Shown: positions 34,506-45,756 of the stretch, one piece after another
Position numbering within the stretch: the first letter of the stretch is position 1
Layout: each line of letters begins with the position of its first letter
From: Paguma larvata
Taxonomy: Eukaryota > Chordata > Mammalia > Carnivora > Viverridae
Direction: 5' to 3'
Length of the DNA stretch: 64,000 nt
Assembly: GCA_030068075.1 (NCBI GenBank)
Contig: CM057824.1
Span: forward strand, 129,260,414-129,324,413
Made by a program: the position numbers and the translations under genes
The notes under the pieces: generated by a model
What the model was told of the DNA's origin: nothing
Seen by the model: only the letters and a program-made list of their open reading frames with translations
The model's database searches: none

Positions 34506-35030
34506 ATGTATCATGAGTCAGCATAGGGAACTGGCCTTTCCTGATTGTGGGAGCTGGTTAAACAGTGTCTGTAAACTCTCATCTTCATGTCTGATGCTGG
34601 GGCTTGAGGTCCACAGTGTAGGTATTCACGAAGGGAAGATTATAGAGTGGGTGAGAGCTATGGCAGACTGGAACCCATGTAGGTGCTCAAGGACCTGCAT
34701 CAGTTCTGTTTCTCCATCTTTCACGCTGTGGATGTCTTGCAGGGGAAGCTGATACCCTTCCTCCCGGGAGCTAGTGCAGGAGATGGGGAAGCTAACAATG
34801 AATGCGGCGGGGGCAGAGTAGATGCAGGCCCAGCTGCGGCCCCATAGCAATCGGGTAAGCCATAAACAGTAAGATCTGTGAGATGCAAAAGTGCCTGCCT
34901 GAATTTTTGAGAGTAAAAAACTAAATGACTACTGATTCGCTTCTGACTCAAAATCTCTCTTGTGGTCCACCAGAGCCAGAAACACAGACAGAAAGGAATT
35001 CTGGGAAATGTAGTTCAGCTTAGCTCAATT
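34506..35030. mobile_element. Old L1 3' UTR-like repeat, family unsure
   Basis: 'GGGAGCTGGTTAAACAGTGT', 'TCATGTCTGATGCTGGGGCT', 'GACTGGAACCCATGTAGGTG', 'CACGCTGTGGATGTCTTGCA', 'TGACTACTGATTCGCTTCTG' and 'GAATTCTGGGAAATGTAGTT' occur in the order found in a common mammalian repeat that I associate with old L1 3' UTRs. No intact frame. GC is locally high around 34.75-34.85 kb. Confidence 0.45.
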
Positions 35031-35033
35031 GAC

Positions 35034-35860
35034 ATTTCACAGAACCACTAAACATTTTCCTCAAAGTATCCCTTGGGTACCCTTTAATTCCCTAGCCCAT
35101 CCAAGGGTAATCACTGCCTTTCCTGGCATAAATTAATATGCCATGAATTAATATTGCCTAAATAAATGGAATCAAGGAGTATAAATTCTCTTGCATTTTA
35201 TTTTTTTTGTTTTTTTTTTTAATCAATGCATGTTTGTTAGATTCACATATATTATAGCCTTTAGTTGCTGATATTTTTTTCTCCTTGCTGTAGAGAATTG
35301 CTTTGTAGGACTACATCACAGATGATATGTTCTTTCCACTGTCGGTGGGCATTTGGGTAAGCCTCAGTTTGGGTCTATTTTGGATAATGATTCTGTTACC
35401 TTTTTTTTTTTTTTTTTTGGTGAGCACATGCATTTCTTCCAAGTTAATAACTAGGAGAGGAAATGCAAGCTCATATGATATGTTTGTACATACCTTTAGT
35501 AGATACTGCCAAATAATTCCCAAAAAACTGTTCGAATTCAAATTAAGGTTTCAATTGCTCCATATCCTTGCCATTGTGTCTTCCTACTTTCAGTCATTAT
35601 TGTAGATATGTAATGGCAATATATCCTTGTAGCTTTATTTTCTATTTTCATAATGATTACATTGCATCTATTTTCATATTTCATTGACCATTCCGATATT
35701 CTATTTTCTAAAGTAACTTTTTTGGAGGTGAGGTATGTTGATCTCTCTTTCTCTTATGGAGTTGTAGTTCTTTATATATATTTGAGATATGACTCATTTG
35801 TTGAATATATATATATTACATAAATCACCTATCACTCTGGGTTGCCTCTTTGTCCTCTTA
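35034..35860 (-). mobile_element. Old L1, antisense
   Basis: The plus strand reads as reverse-complement L1M: 'AAATAAATGGAATCAAGGAGT', 'GTTAGATTCACATATATTAT' in part, 'TAGATACTGCCAAATAATTC', 'TCCATATCCTTGCCATTGTG' and 'TTCATTGACCATTCCGATAT'. T runs at 35199-35220 and 35402-35418 interrupt it. Decayed and non-coding. Confidence 0.6.
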
Positions 35861-36214
35861 ATAAGCACGCATGACCTTTTTACTTATATAACAAGAAGCT
35901 CTAAGTGAAACATTAGATCAAACATTTAGACCAAAATTAATAGGAATTATGCCCTAATCAGATATATTAAAGAAAAGATTTGTTAATATAAATAGGTACA
36001 TTTAAATTTATATGTACAAGTTAATACAGCTGTTAATTATAGTATATTTTATAATCAATCATTTAGATAGATTGATGTGCCTAATATTATGGTTACATGA
36101 TTGTTTTCAAATGCAGAGTGAGAGTAGAGTCTTAAATCACTTAGAAAAAAAGTTTTACATTCTCAGTGGAAATTATTAGATAACTTTATACAACAAAAAA
36201 TACTGTTTTGAGTA
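35861..36214. other. Unassigned AT-rich DNA
   Basis: Nothing identified. Confidence 0.45.
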
Positions 36215-36229
36215 GAACATAATGATAAT

Positions 36230-36441
36230 TTTTTTTAATGTTCATTTATTTTTTTAGAGAAACAGAGACAGAATGCAAATGGGGGAGGAGCAGAGAGAGA
36301 GGGAAACACAGAATCAGAGGCAGGCTCCAGGCTCTGGCCTGTCAGCACAGAGCCTGACGCCAGGCTCAAACCCATGAACCTCAATAGCATGACTTGAGGC
36401 AAAGTTGGACACTTAACTGACTGAGCCACCCAGGCACTCCT
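36230..36441 (-). mobile_element. CAN-SINE
   Basis: Antisense SINE: 'AATGTTCATTTATTTTTTTA' tail, GA-rich segment, 'GGCTCCAGGCTCTGGCCTGT' and 'CTGAGCCACCCAGGCACTCC'. The flanks 'GAACATAATGATAA' and 'GAGCATAATTATAA' form a two-mismatch target duplication. Confidence 0.94.
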
Positions 36442-36456
36442 GGAGCATAATTATAA

Positions 36457-38650
36457 AATAAATAGTGTCGTATAGTATTAAAATGAAAAAAATAACATGC
36501 GATTAGCCTTTGATAACATAGATAACGCCACTCTAGGTTATCGATAGGAAAAACCAAAGTAACATTTAAATCTGCTCCATTTATTCAAACTTTTACTTCT
36601 TTTCTTACTCATAAATTTTACAGTCCTATTCTCTCTCTTTCCCTATTCCTTCATCACCCTTTCTCCTACTTAGGTAAAAGTATCTCAGGATTCCTCCTGG
36701 CCTAAAGGAATATCCATTACTTAAACAAGCTTCATCAGGCACTTAGTATAAAACTCTATTAGCTTTAACACAGCACATGGCAATTAGCCCAGGGCAGTTT
36801 TGTCCAATTCAGTGTCTATGAATACCTAGTGACTTAACTTCAGTATTCTGAAAGCACCAATACACATTCCCATTCCACCAATAGAATAAAGCTGAGAGCT
36901 CATAAAAGCCATCTTTTTGCTCTTTCTAGTTATTTTTCTGTTTAACAATGAACTCCATGATCTAACTACCATTCCTTTTCATTCTAATCTTGTACTTAAA
37001 GACAAGAAAAGAATGTAGATTGTTTCTTATGGCTACTTGCCTATTAGTTGAATGTTTTAAATGTGTTTTAAGCATGGACCTGATGCATGTTCTCAAGGAC
37101 TTAATTTCTCTTTATTTTGGCTTGTTAGTTTAGACTATAAAAATTGCTTTAGAAAAAATTATCTTTCTAAAATAAAACAATAATATTAAAACGTCTTATC
37201 TGTATTGTACTAGTTAGTGGGAAAATGTGCCAAAATTGTCCTCTTGGAAAGGGAGACCATATCCATCCAAAAACTCATCTATCAATGCTTCCATTTGAAT
37301 AATTAAGAAAATCCAAATTGACCTGCATAATAAAATTTATTATAATGAGTTTAATTTGATAAATTCACCAAGCTACCCAAGTTATGTATAACCTAGTAGA
37401 GTTACTGCTGATTAAGACAACGTACATTGATGACAGGGTAGGATACCACTTATGTTCATAACTTGGGTATAATTTTGGTACATTTTTTGTTACTCAAAAT
37501 ATTGTTTGTCCAAAGACACTGTTAATATTCTACCCCTAAATACAGCTCAGTCTTAGAGTGCCAAAAAGACTCAAAGAAGTAGCACCTTCCAAACCTCAAA
37601 GGATATGTGACTCCTCAGCACCACCCTGAACAAACCCCTTGAACTTACTTAAGTTCCCTGCCACTTGGAGAGAGTGTATCCACACTCCCATTTGTCATAG
37701 TCGAAAAAGCAAAGCAATCTCTAAATTACTGAGTAGGCAGTAACTTGGCAATCTGCTTCCCCTCATACCCAGGTATTAGCATGGAACACCTTTATTCACA
37801 GCTACACCCCCTATGTTCATCAACATCCATACAGTGATATTCAAAAGTATTAAATATAGATTATTAATCATGAATAAAATGAGAACTCCAACTTGCTACT
37901 AGTTAAAACACAAAGCAGTGGTGTTCCACAGCTATTCTCCAGATTATCCAGATGTAATTTTTAGCCAGAGCCTAAAATCAAGAATTTAATGTCCCTTCTC
38001 CAGACAAAATAGATCAACCGACCTCTCTAGCATCAACCATTTTTTTGGTAACACATCTGAGACAAATACTGAGTATTGTTTGTTTGTTAATTTTTTTGTT
38101 TCTAGATACTCTTGTGGGTAGAGTGACTAGTCCTTTCCCTGGCATCGTGATCCATTTTCCATCATATTCCCTCTATATTCTCATTCCAATTATTTTAATC
38201 TATATCTTTCTCCCCCAGTGGGGTACCTGGTTCAGACATATTCAGCACGCAGTAGTGTTGCTCACACCAAGACTTTTCTCTTCAAGGAAAAGAATTAGAA
38301 GAATGCTCCTGCCACTTGCCAATGGGGCCACTTCACAATCAGCCTTACTTTAGCAAATAGGGTAAAGTTAGATCCACCCTAAGGTTTTATTTGTAATACA
38401 TGCAGAAAATGCAGTGGTGTACTTACTATGCCTTATAAAATGATGTCTCCACTACTAGCACAAGAAAGTAAAGCTCTTGCCCTATAAGAACCAGATAGAG
38501 AGAAATGAAGGAAGAAAACAGCTCCAGTAAAGTCTCCCCTAGAGTAACCCTCATATGCAACCTGAGGCCTACTGATTCTTTCAGGCATCCTTTTAAATTA
38601 AATCCCTTTCCTTTTCTGGTTTAAGTAACAGCTGTTTATTTGCTTGTTGT
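36457..38650. other. Unassigned DNA, 2.2 kb
   Basis: The longest stretch in the central part without a recognisable element. The 102-codon plus frame at 38045-38353 has a hydrophobic N-terminal half (about residues 10-55) and a basic tail. It starts with a non-ATG codon in an AT-rich setting, and no homologue is recognised. I regard it as chance. Confidence 0.4.
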
Positions 38651-38658
38651 AATTTTTT

Positions 38659-38848
38659 AATTTTTTTTAATGTTTATTTATTTTTGATAGAGAATGAGTG
38701 AAGGAGGGCAGAGAGAGAGAAGGGGACAGAGGATGGGAATCAAGCTCTACTCACAGCCCAATGTGATGCTTGATCATGACCAGGGAATTTTGGGATCATG
38801 ACCTGACCCAAAGTTGGATGCTTAACTGACTGAGCCACCCAGAGCTCC
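38659..38848 (-). mobile_element. CAN-SINE
   Basis: Antisense SINE: 'TTTTAATGTTTATTTATTTT' tail, shortened GA-rich segment, and 'GACTGAGCCACCCAGAGCTCC' head complement. The flanks 'TTGTTGTAATTTTTTAA' and 'CATATTGCAATTTTTAA' are alike. Confidence 0.92.
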
Positions 38849-38859
38849 TTGCATATTGC

Positions 38860-39150
38860 AATTTTTAACAAACCACTGTTCCTTTGGTGATAGGAATGTG
38901 ATATCACCCTATGTGACATTTTATGCCCATTTTTTTTTTTTTTTGTTAGTGGCAAAAAAGAACTGTCAACCTACAATATACAACCTATAAGTAAAGACAT
39001 TTTCAGAGAGACAAAACTGAAAGAAGACGTCTGTAGTAAACTGGCATAAGGACTGCTTTCACAAAGTTCTACAAACTTTAAAATCAAAGCGAATAGAAAC
39101 CAAGTAACAAAAAGTAAATAAATTAGTAAATTTCAGTGATTTGTGTTCTT
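38860..39150. other. Unassigned DNA
   Basis: Contains a run of 14 T near 38931-38944; otherwise nothing seen. Confidence 0.45.
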
Positions 39151-39157
39151 AATGGTA

Positions 39158-39320
39158 GTTATCAACCAAGGATGAGTACAGTTTTGTTTTCCTGCCCCTA
39201 GCGAACTTCTGGATGTCTGGAAACATTTATTTATTTTTTAAATTTTCATAGCTGAGTCTGGGGAGACAGGTGCTGCTGGCGTCCTGTGAGTAGAGAACAC
39301 GGTTGAGATTAAAAACAGAC
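39158..39320 (+). mobile_element. MER20-like hAT element, sense
   Basis: 'AGTTATCAACCAAGGATGAG', 'TTGTTTTCCTGCCCCTAG', 'CTGGATGTCTGGAAACATTT', 'CATAGCTGAGTCTGGGGAGA' and 'GTGCTGCTGGCGTCCTGTGA' follow the MER20 consensus from its 5' part. The 3' end is missing. Confidence 0.72.
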
Positions 39321-39870
39321 AAAAGATTTACATGTAAAAACTACCAGTATAAATACTGGCATTGCCACTGGCATTGCCACGGTGATATTAGACAAAATAG
39401 GTCTCAAGACAAAATGAATTACTGGGAATTAAAAAACAAACAAACAAACAAAAATCCATGATATGAAGGATAAATTGATCAAAAAAATACAAAATACTAT
39501 ATGTGCATGACCCAATAACAAAGCTTTTGAATATATAAAACCAAATTGATAGATTTTAATTCTCTCTGCAATGAATTCATAAAGTACATACAAAATAGAT
39601 AAAGGTATAAAATATTTAAACAACACTATCAATCAACTTGACTTAATACACATAAATGGAAGACTGTGCCCAGCAAAAGAAGAATACAGATCCTTCTTAA
39701 GTGGAAAAGCATTTTAGGAAATATAGAATAAAAGAAGACTGCAAAAAGAATAAGGATAAGGCTGTGATATGAAAATCTAGAGGTCATGAAGTTTTCAAAT
39801 GTTCTCCTGGTAAAGATCTATCTTTCAAATCTATATGGAAAAATTAGGTTGATTTCTTGGAATCACATTA
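39321..39870. other. Unassigned AT-rich DNA
   Basis: Includes a tandem 'CACTGGCATTGC' pair near 39360-39379 and a short (CAAA) run near 39435-39450. It may be old L1-derived; not shown. Confidence 0.4.
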
Positions 39871-39883
39871 AAAATTGTATCAG

Positions 39884-40116
39884 GGGACTGCTGGGTGGCT
39901 CAGTTGGCTTAAGAGTCAGACGTTTGACTTCAGCTCAGGTCATGACCTCATGGTTCATAAATCTGAGCCCCATGTTGGTCTCTGTACTGACGACATAGAG
40001 CTTCTTTGGAATTCTCTCTCTCCCTCTCTCTCTGGCTCTCCCTCCCTCTCTCTCTCTCAAAATAAATAAACTTTTAAAAAGTTAAAAAATTAATTAACTA
40101 ATTAACTTAAAGAAAG
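39884..40116 (+). mobile_element. CAN-SINE
   Basis: Sense SINE with head 'GGGGACTGCTGGGTGGCTCAG', an extra 'GACGTTT' before 'GACTTCAGCTCAGG', CT-rich segment and A/T-rich tail. The flanks 'AAATTGTATCA' and 'AAATTATATCA' differ at one base. Confidence 0.92.
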
Positions 40117-40127
40117 AAATTATATCA

Positions 40128-40496
40128 GAAGACTTTGACATCGGTCAAGTACCGCATAAAGTGATTGATATAAATTAGTGAGCTGGATGGGAGAACATGT
40201 TTGAGATTAGAAAATACTTAGAAAAACTGATGTGAATGTATAGTAATGTATCAACCAAAGTTGATTTAAATGATCTCTAAAAATGAGGGCTGAAATTTCC
40301 ATGAACTTATGGCAAAAGTGATAAGCATTGTTTAATCTGTTAAATGATGTTGACAGTCCATGATAACAGAAAGGATATGGTGGGATCTACCCAGCTTTCT
40401 CAGTTTGATACGACATGCATATTTAAAACAAAGAAAAACAGGGAACTATTAAAAGTAGGTAAGTAAATCATGAATAAAGATACAAAAATTCAACAA
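40128..40496. other. Unassigned DNA
   Basis: Nothing identified. Confidence 0.4.
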
Positions 40497-40622
40497 ATGG
40501 TAGCTATACGTGTGTTTACCACAGGTATACAGCATAATGTATAAAGCTTTTGAATCAATATGTTGTACATGTGAAACTAATAAAACATTGTGTGTCAACT
40601 ATAGTCACATTAAAAAAAAAGA
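40497..40622 (+). mobile_element. 5'-truncated L1 3' end
   Basis: 'GAATCAATATGTTGTACATG', 'TGAAACTAATAAAACATTGT' and 'GTGTCAACTATAGTCACATT' followed by A9 match the terminal part of carnivoran L1. Confidence 0.8.
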
Positions 40623-41544
40623 GAAACGAATTCATAAATTATAAATAACTTTTATATTTAAATAAAAATTTGACTACAATTTTATCATGCTTCTTCTTAT
40701 TATCCAACCTCTTTGAAAATAAAATCACACTACTTTTGAATACCTTGCTAAGTAAGAAAGTATTTTTTTCTTAGTAAGAGGTCATATAGGTGATAAGTGA
40801 ACATTTGCTGATTAAAAACGTTTTATCAATGTTTATATTAAAAATTTAGAAGGTATGATTTTATTAGGATCAACTATTATTAAAACAATTGTGATATTGT
40901 TAATTTAAGAAGATAGTTTATATATTTGATCAATTTTGAATGAATGCATAAAGTGTTTGAAAAACACAAATACATAAACTCAAAAAATGTGTTTTTTTAA
41001 AGGAATCATCATGGAATGGTAACATTTAATTTTATTATTTGTATTACAGACATGAAAAATTGAAGTACAGTTTCTGTGAGTATTAAATTTTCTACTCTTT
41101 AATATCAGAGATAAATCAAATCTTAAAATTTATTTGGTAGCAATAACAAAATTTTTTTGTGGTCAATTATTTTTCAATTAAAATGACATTGTAAAGAAAC
41201 AGCATTTTTAAAGACAGAATAAAATTTCTCACTGCACTTTATTGAAAATATACCTGTCAATAATATAAATAATTATTTTATCATAGCACGTTGTGCTGTG
41301 CATAAACCTCTCCAAGATTTTTATTTGTAATCCTCAAAATTATCACTTATACAAATTGGCTTATAAATACTTCAGATCAGTACACATTCATGACAAATAT
41401 TGACATGCGTAAAGTATGTCTATTTTTGTCTATATTATAGTATCCTTCTGAAAGATTTCTTTATCTGTCATAGAAATAGTATAATAAATTTACAAAAAAC
41501 CTTTAGAAAGTCTACAGTCTAATCCTTTATGTTAATTTTTTAAA
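40623..41544. other. Unassigned AT-rich DNA
   Basis: Nothing identified. Confidence 0.45.
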
Positions 41545-41610
41545 AAGAGAAAACAGACTTTCTAGAGATGTGACTTGCCCAAAGTCAGGAAGCTAATCAG
41601 GGCTAAACAA
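41545..41610 (-). mobile_element. MIR fragment, antisense
   Basis: 'AGAGATGTGACTTGCCCAAA' and 'GTCAGGAAGCTAATCAGGGC' match the MIR complement ('GAGGTTAAGTGACTTGCCCAAGGTCACACAGCTAGTAAG'). Confidence 0.65.
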
Positions 41611-41989
41611 ACAATCATATGCAAATGTTAAAAAGTGGTGGGAGTGACAGCATCAACAGGGTAAAAAAGATTATTCCTGATTTTGCTGGCCCTCACAAGA
41701 ATGACTAACAACTATTCACAAAGACACTACTGAGAATCCTGGAACTTGGGAGTGAGCTGACATGCCTCACTCAATCACAAAGACCAAAACAGTCTGTAGT
41801 AGGGAGGGAAGAGAGGTCAGCAGCTACACACTGACTTCATTGCTCTTCCCCCAAGCCAGCACATCACCACATGCAGAGATGTCCCCTGAGCCTCTAAATC
41901 CTTCAGTAATGAAAGGGAACTTGGGGGGACAATCAGCACCCCCATTAGGATCACTTTGTGGGACTTCCTATTGTAGTATTATGACAGGA

Positions 41990-42530
41990 GAAGATAGGAT
42001 TCAGTAGTCAGAGAGGGGAAAGATTAGGGCCTGAGTTCCCTGAGTGGGGAAAAACACCTATTTTGGAATACTTGGGAGTGTCTGACCACAGCAAACCCCT
42101 CAGGTGTAAAGTTCCTCTTAAAAATGTAACCCGCCCCACCTACTCCCCCTCAGGTTTCCTGTCAGGAGTTTAACAAAGACCTAAGTATGGCCATAGACTT
42201 CCCCTCATAGAATAGAAATGAGCCAATCAGGAATGAACAACCCAGCACCTATAGCTATCGAGCCAATAAGGGTAGAACCTAAGAAGGAACAAGGAGGAAG
42301 GGAAGGGGGAGGGCTGACCAGACCTGATAAAACAAGGACCCTCGCCTACAGTCCTCAGGCATTTACTTTCAAATGTCCCTGCTCTGTAAAGAGAGCTTTC
42401 CTGCTATTCTTCCTTTCTAATCTTATGTTCTAATAAACTTTTGCCTGCTGCTCATTTCCTATCCACCTCTTCATTCTTGGAAGTGGTGAGACACCAAGTC
42501 TTGGGTATTGTGGTAAAGTATCCTGCAACA
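41990..42530 (+). mobile_element. ERV1-like LTR (5' boundary uncertain)
   Basis: The end is fixed by 'TCCTGCAACA' just before a primer-binding site. Visible promoter features are CCAAT boxes at 42223-42227 and 42263-42267, a TATA-like 'GATAAAAC' at 42326-42333, and a poly-A signal AATAAA at 42432-42437 followed by the U5-like 'CTTTTGCCTGCTGCTC'. The U3 start could lie anywhere from about 41.64 to 42.0 kb. No second LTR is seen downstream. Confidence 0.7.
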
Positions 42531-42536
42531 TTTCTC

Positions 42537-42554
42537 TGGGGGCTCCTCTGGGAT
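42537..42554 (+). other. Primer-binding site, proline-tRNA type
   Basis: 'TGGGGGCTCCTCTGGGAT' matches the well-known proline-tRNA primer-binding site of gammaretroviruses at 16 of 18 positions. It sits six bases after the LTR 'CA' end, which is the expected place. Confidence 0.8.
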
Positions 42555-43505
42555 AATCAACATCTTCTAATCATAAGTAAAGAGCAGCCAGTACCCTCTC
42601 TTTTCTGTCTATCCTAAATAAAACTCTCAGATGAAACAACAGGCACCCGTCAGCCAGTTAAGAGTTAATAGTGTGGCTGCCATCCTCAAGTCTCAGGTGA
42701 CAGGCTCCCTTGGTCTCCTCCCAGCTGATCCTCCAAAAGCAGCTGGGAATGTTGGTGTGGTGGAGTCCCAATTTCCTTTTGGGAAAAACCCCTGGATGCA
42801 TGGGACTCAGGGGAGGCCAAACAGCAACTGATGGATCCTGACCAAGGCTACCCTTTGGTAGATGCTTGAAGGCTGTCAGCAGAACCTGATTCCTGACCAC
42901 CAGTTTGGGTATCCAGTGGAATTCTCCTCTTTCTGTCTTGGCCAGTCTCTCCCTTTGGGAACTGAGTGGAAAAGCCCAGGATCGACCCCTCAGATATCCT
43001 CCTAGGAGTGATCTGGGTGACTCCCCAGGAGTCCTCCTCACAGGTTGCCCAGCTATACTGGAAGGTGGCCCCTTACTTGCTTCCATTTCTGACATTCTGG
43101 CATGGCTCACTTCCCAGGGCCCCATTTTTCAGACCTTTTATTTTCAAACATCTCTTCCAGAACAAACAGCAGAATTTACTTCAATGCCTTCTGGGCTCAC
43201 CCTCCTCCTGCTGACGCCCATGGTGGTAATGGGAGAGAAAATATTTGGCAAGCTCCCACAAGATGCAGATGATAATTAGAGCCACTGTCTCTGGTTAGTC
43301 TACCTCAGGATAGGGACTTTAAGGAATATTCCCAAGCAGCAGCTGATACTCCTTTTGTTTTGGGGAATTACCCTATCTTCTTTGGCCCAAATGTACTACC
43401 CATCTCCACTTGTTGGTAGGAAGAAAAAAATCTGCACCTGCTCATCTTCTCTGAGCTGACAGGCTTTATGACCAGAAGACCTCTTTTTCTGCCTTCAGGC
43501 TTTTG
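42555..43505 (+). mobile_element. Degraded ERV internal region
   Basis: GC-richer sequence following the primer-binding site, so probably leader and early internal ERV sequence. No intact gag, pol or env frame is present. The plus-strand frame at 42905-43279 and an antisense 155-codon frame at 42658-43125 show no recognisable motif. The element stops where a SINE fragment and L1-like DNA begin. It looks like a truncated, replication-dead provirus. Confidence 0.5.
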
Positions 43506-43517
43506 GTGGAACCTCAC

Positions 43518-43594
43518 TTCTTGAGCCCACAGTCATGACTTGAGCCAAAATCAAGAGTTGGATGCCTAACCAATGGAGCCACGTAGGTGCCCTT
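43518..43594 (-). mobile_element. CAN-SINE fragment
   Basis: Only the complement of the tRNA-like head remains: 'GTCATGACTTGAGCCAAAAT', 'CAAGAGTTGGATGCCTAACC', 'GGAGCCACGTAGGTGCCC'. The GA-rich part and tail are missing, so it was truncated by deletion or later insertion. Confidence 0.82.
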
Positions 43595-43599
43595 AAAGA

Positions 43600-44165
43600 G
43601 ACTTCTTTGAGTGAAAGTAAAAGAATGGCAATTATCATCATAAAAACATAAGAAGGTAGCATAAATCTCACTGGCAATAGTAAATATATAGTCATAGTTA
43701 GATTATGCATTATGATAATAGTGGTGCATAATTCACTTAGTAAGAGATAAAAGAACATGGCAAAGATAACCACAACTATGATAATCCATTATTAGCTTCA
43801 TGACATATATATAAATTTAAATTATAACAGCAATAACCTAAGGTATGAGGGGGTGGGAAAAAGTGACAATGTAAAGTTTGTGAGTTCTATGAAAGTTAAG
43901 CTGTTATCCATTTAAAATAATGTGTTATAAGTTTAAGATATTTTATGTAAGCTTCATGGTAACCACCAGAAATTAACACAACAAAGAAGTCAAAGCATGC
44001 TGATACTGAAAGATATCAAAACACACAAAAAAGCAGCAGGAGGAGAAACAAGGAACAATGGAACTACAATATCATAGAAAACAATGAAAAATATGGAAAC
44101 AGAAATGCCACAAAACAATATTCTTTCTACTCAGTATCAGCACATTTTCTGAAAGTGAAATAGAG
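43600..44165 (+). mobile_element. Old L1/HAL1-like segment
   Basis: 'AAGCTGTTATCCATTTAAAA', 'AAGATATTTTATGTAAGCTT', 'CATGGTAACCACCAGAAATT' and 'GAGAAACAAGGAACAATGGA' resemble an old L1 region upstream of ORF2. It lies in the same orientation as the following ORF2 part and may belong to the same element with an internal deletion. Confidence 0.45.
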
Positions 44166-44169
44166 TAAT

Positions 44170-45690
44170 TTATCTGTTTACAATAGTATCAAAAATAATA
44201 AAATACTTTGGAGCAAACTTAATTAATGAGATGAAAGATCTCTACTCTTAAAACTAAAAGACACTAATGAAAGAAACCAACTGAGATCCAATTAAATGGA
44301 ACAATATCCTAGGTTCATTAATTGGAAGAACTAATATTGTTAGCAAGTCAATATTACCAAAGGCCGTATATAGATTTGATTAATCCTTGGTGTCTAGATT
44401 TAGAGAAGTAGAAAAATACTCCTAAAATTTATATGGAACCACAAGAGATCCTGAATAGCCAAAGAAATTCTTAACAACAAACAAACAAAAGAAAAACAAA
44501 GCAGGAAGCATTATATTTCCTGATTTCAAGTCATAGTATAAAACTATAGCTATAAAAACAGTATAGTACTGGCATAAAAACAGACAAATTGACCAACAAA
44601 AGAGAATTGAAAGCCTAGAAATAAACCCACACATGTATAATCAACTAATATTTGACGAGTACCCAACTATACTCAATACCCAAAGAAAAGACAGTATCTT
44701 CAAAAATATTGCTGGGATAACTGTATACTCATATGCAAAATAATAAAAATGGACATATATCTTACACCACAAAAATTAACTCAAAATGAATTGAAAACTT
44801 AAATGTAAGATATGAAACCATGAAAGACCTAGAAGAAAACACAGGAATAAACTTCCTCAGTTGGGTCTTGGTAATGATTTTTTGGATATAACACGGGCAA
44901 CAAAATAAATAAATAAAATAAAGTATGAAATAAAATGAATGGGACTACATCAAACAAAAAAGCTTCTGCACAGCAAAAGAAACCATGAACAAACTCCAAC
45001 AACAACCTACAGAATGTGAAAAAAAAATATTTGCAAACCATGTATCTGATAAGGGATTACTATCCAAAATATATAGAGAACTCATAAAGCTCAAGAGAAA
45101 CAGAATAATAACCTATTTAAAAAAGGGCCATGTGACCTGAATAGACATTTCTCCAAAGAAGATATATAAAAAGCCAACTGGTACATGCAAAGTTGCTCAA
45201 TCTCACTAGTCATTATGGAATTGAAAATTAAAACCACATGAGTTATCACCTCACTCCTGTTAAAATGTCCATCATCAGGGGTGCCTGTGTGGCTCAGTCA
45301 GTTGAGCAGCCAACTCCAGTTCAGGTCACGATCTTGCTCATGGGTTCGAGCCCCGCATTGGGCTCTGTGCTGACAGCTTGGAGCCTGGAGCCTGCTTCAG
45401 ATTCTGTGTCTCCCTCTCTCTGCCCTTCCCCTGCTCTGTCTCTCTCTCTCTCAAAATAAATAAATGCCAAAAAGAAAAAAATTTAAAATGTCAATCATCA
45501 AAAAGACAAGAGATAACAAATGCTGACCGGATGTGGAGAAAAGGTAACCCTTGTGCACTCTGGTGCAGCCACTAATGGGAAGCACTATAGAGGATCCTCA
45601 AAAATCAAAATTGAACTACCATATGATACATCAATTCCACTTATGGGAATATATCCAAGTGAAAAAAAAAAAATGTAACTCAAAAAGATA
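44170..45690 (+). mobile_element. L1 ORF2 3' half, pseudogene
   Basis: L1 reverse-transcriptase ORF2 C-terminal half in broken frames: 'TGTTTACAATAGTATCAAAA', 'TTTGGAGCAAACTTAATTAA', 'GTACTGGCATAAAAACAGAC', 'CTTCTGCACAGCAAAAGAAA', 'CAAATGCTGACCGGATGTGG'. 'YHLTPVKMSI' stands just before the inserted SINE, and 'RQEITNADRMWRKGN' just after it. Many stops and indels; inactive. Confidence 0.9.
45278..45482 (+). mobile_element. CAN-SINE inserted in the L1
   Basis: Near-consensus feliform SINE with B box 'GTTCGAGCCCC'. The duplication 'TTAAAATGTCCATCATCA' (45260-45277) and 'TTAAAATGTCAATCATCA' (45483-45500) differs at one base. The L1 frame continues on either side. Confidence 0.96.
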
Positions 45691-45693
45691 TGC

Positions 45694-45756
45694 CAGTACC
45701 ATGCTATCTTGATGACTACTGCTTTGTAATACAGCTTGAAGTCTGGACATTACGCT
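45694..45756 (-). mobile_element. Inverted L1 ORF2 segment
   Basis: 'AGTACCATGCTATCTTGATG' and 'TTTGTAATACAGCTTGAAGT' are the reverse complement of an ORF2 section normally found about 1 kb upstream ('GCATGGTAC', 'ACTATACTACAAAGC'). It lies between plus-strand ORF2 and 3' UTR sequence and replaces about 200 bases of the expected order. Confidence 0.65.

Noticed and set aside
38045..38353. 102-codon hydrophobic frame as a membrane protein
   Set aside because: The start is not ATG, hydrophobicity is expected from T-rich DNA, and no homologue or gene structure is seen.
42658..43125. Antisense 155-codon frame
   Set aside because: It lies antisense in the degraded ERV internal region, with no domain and no promoter context.
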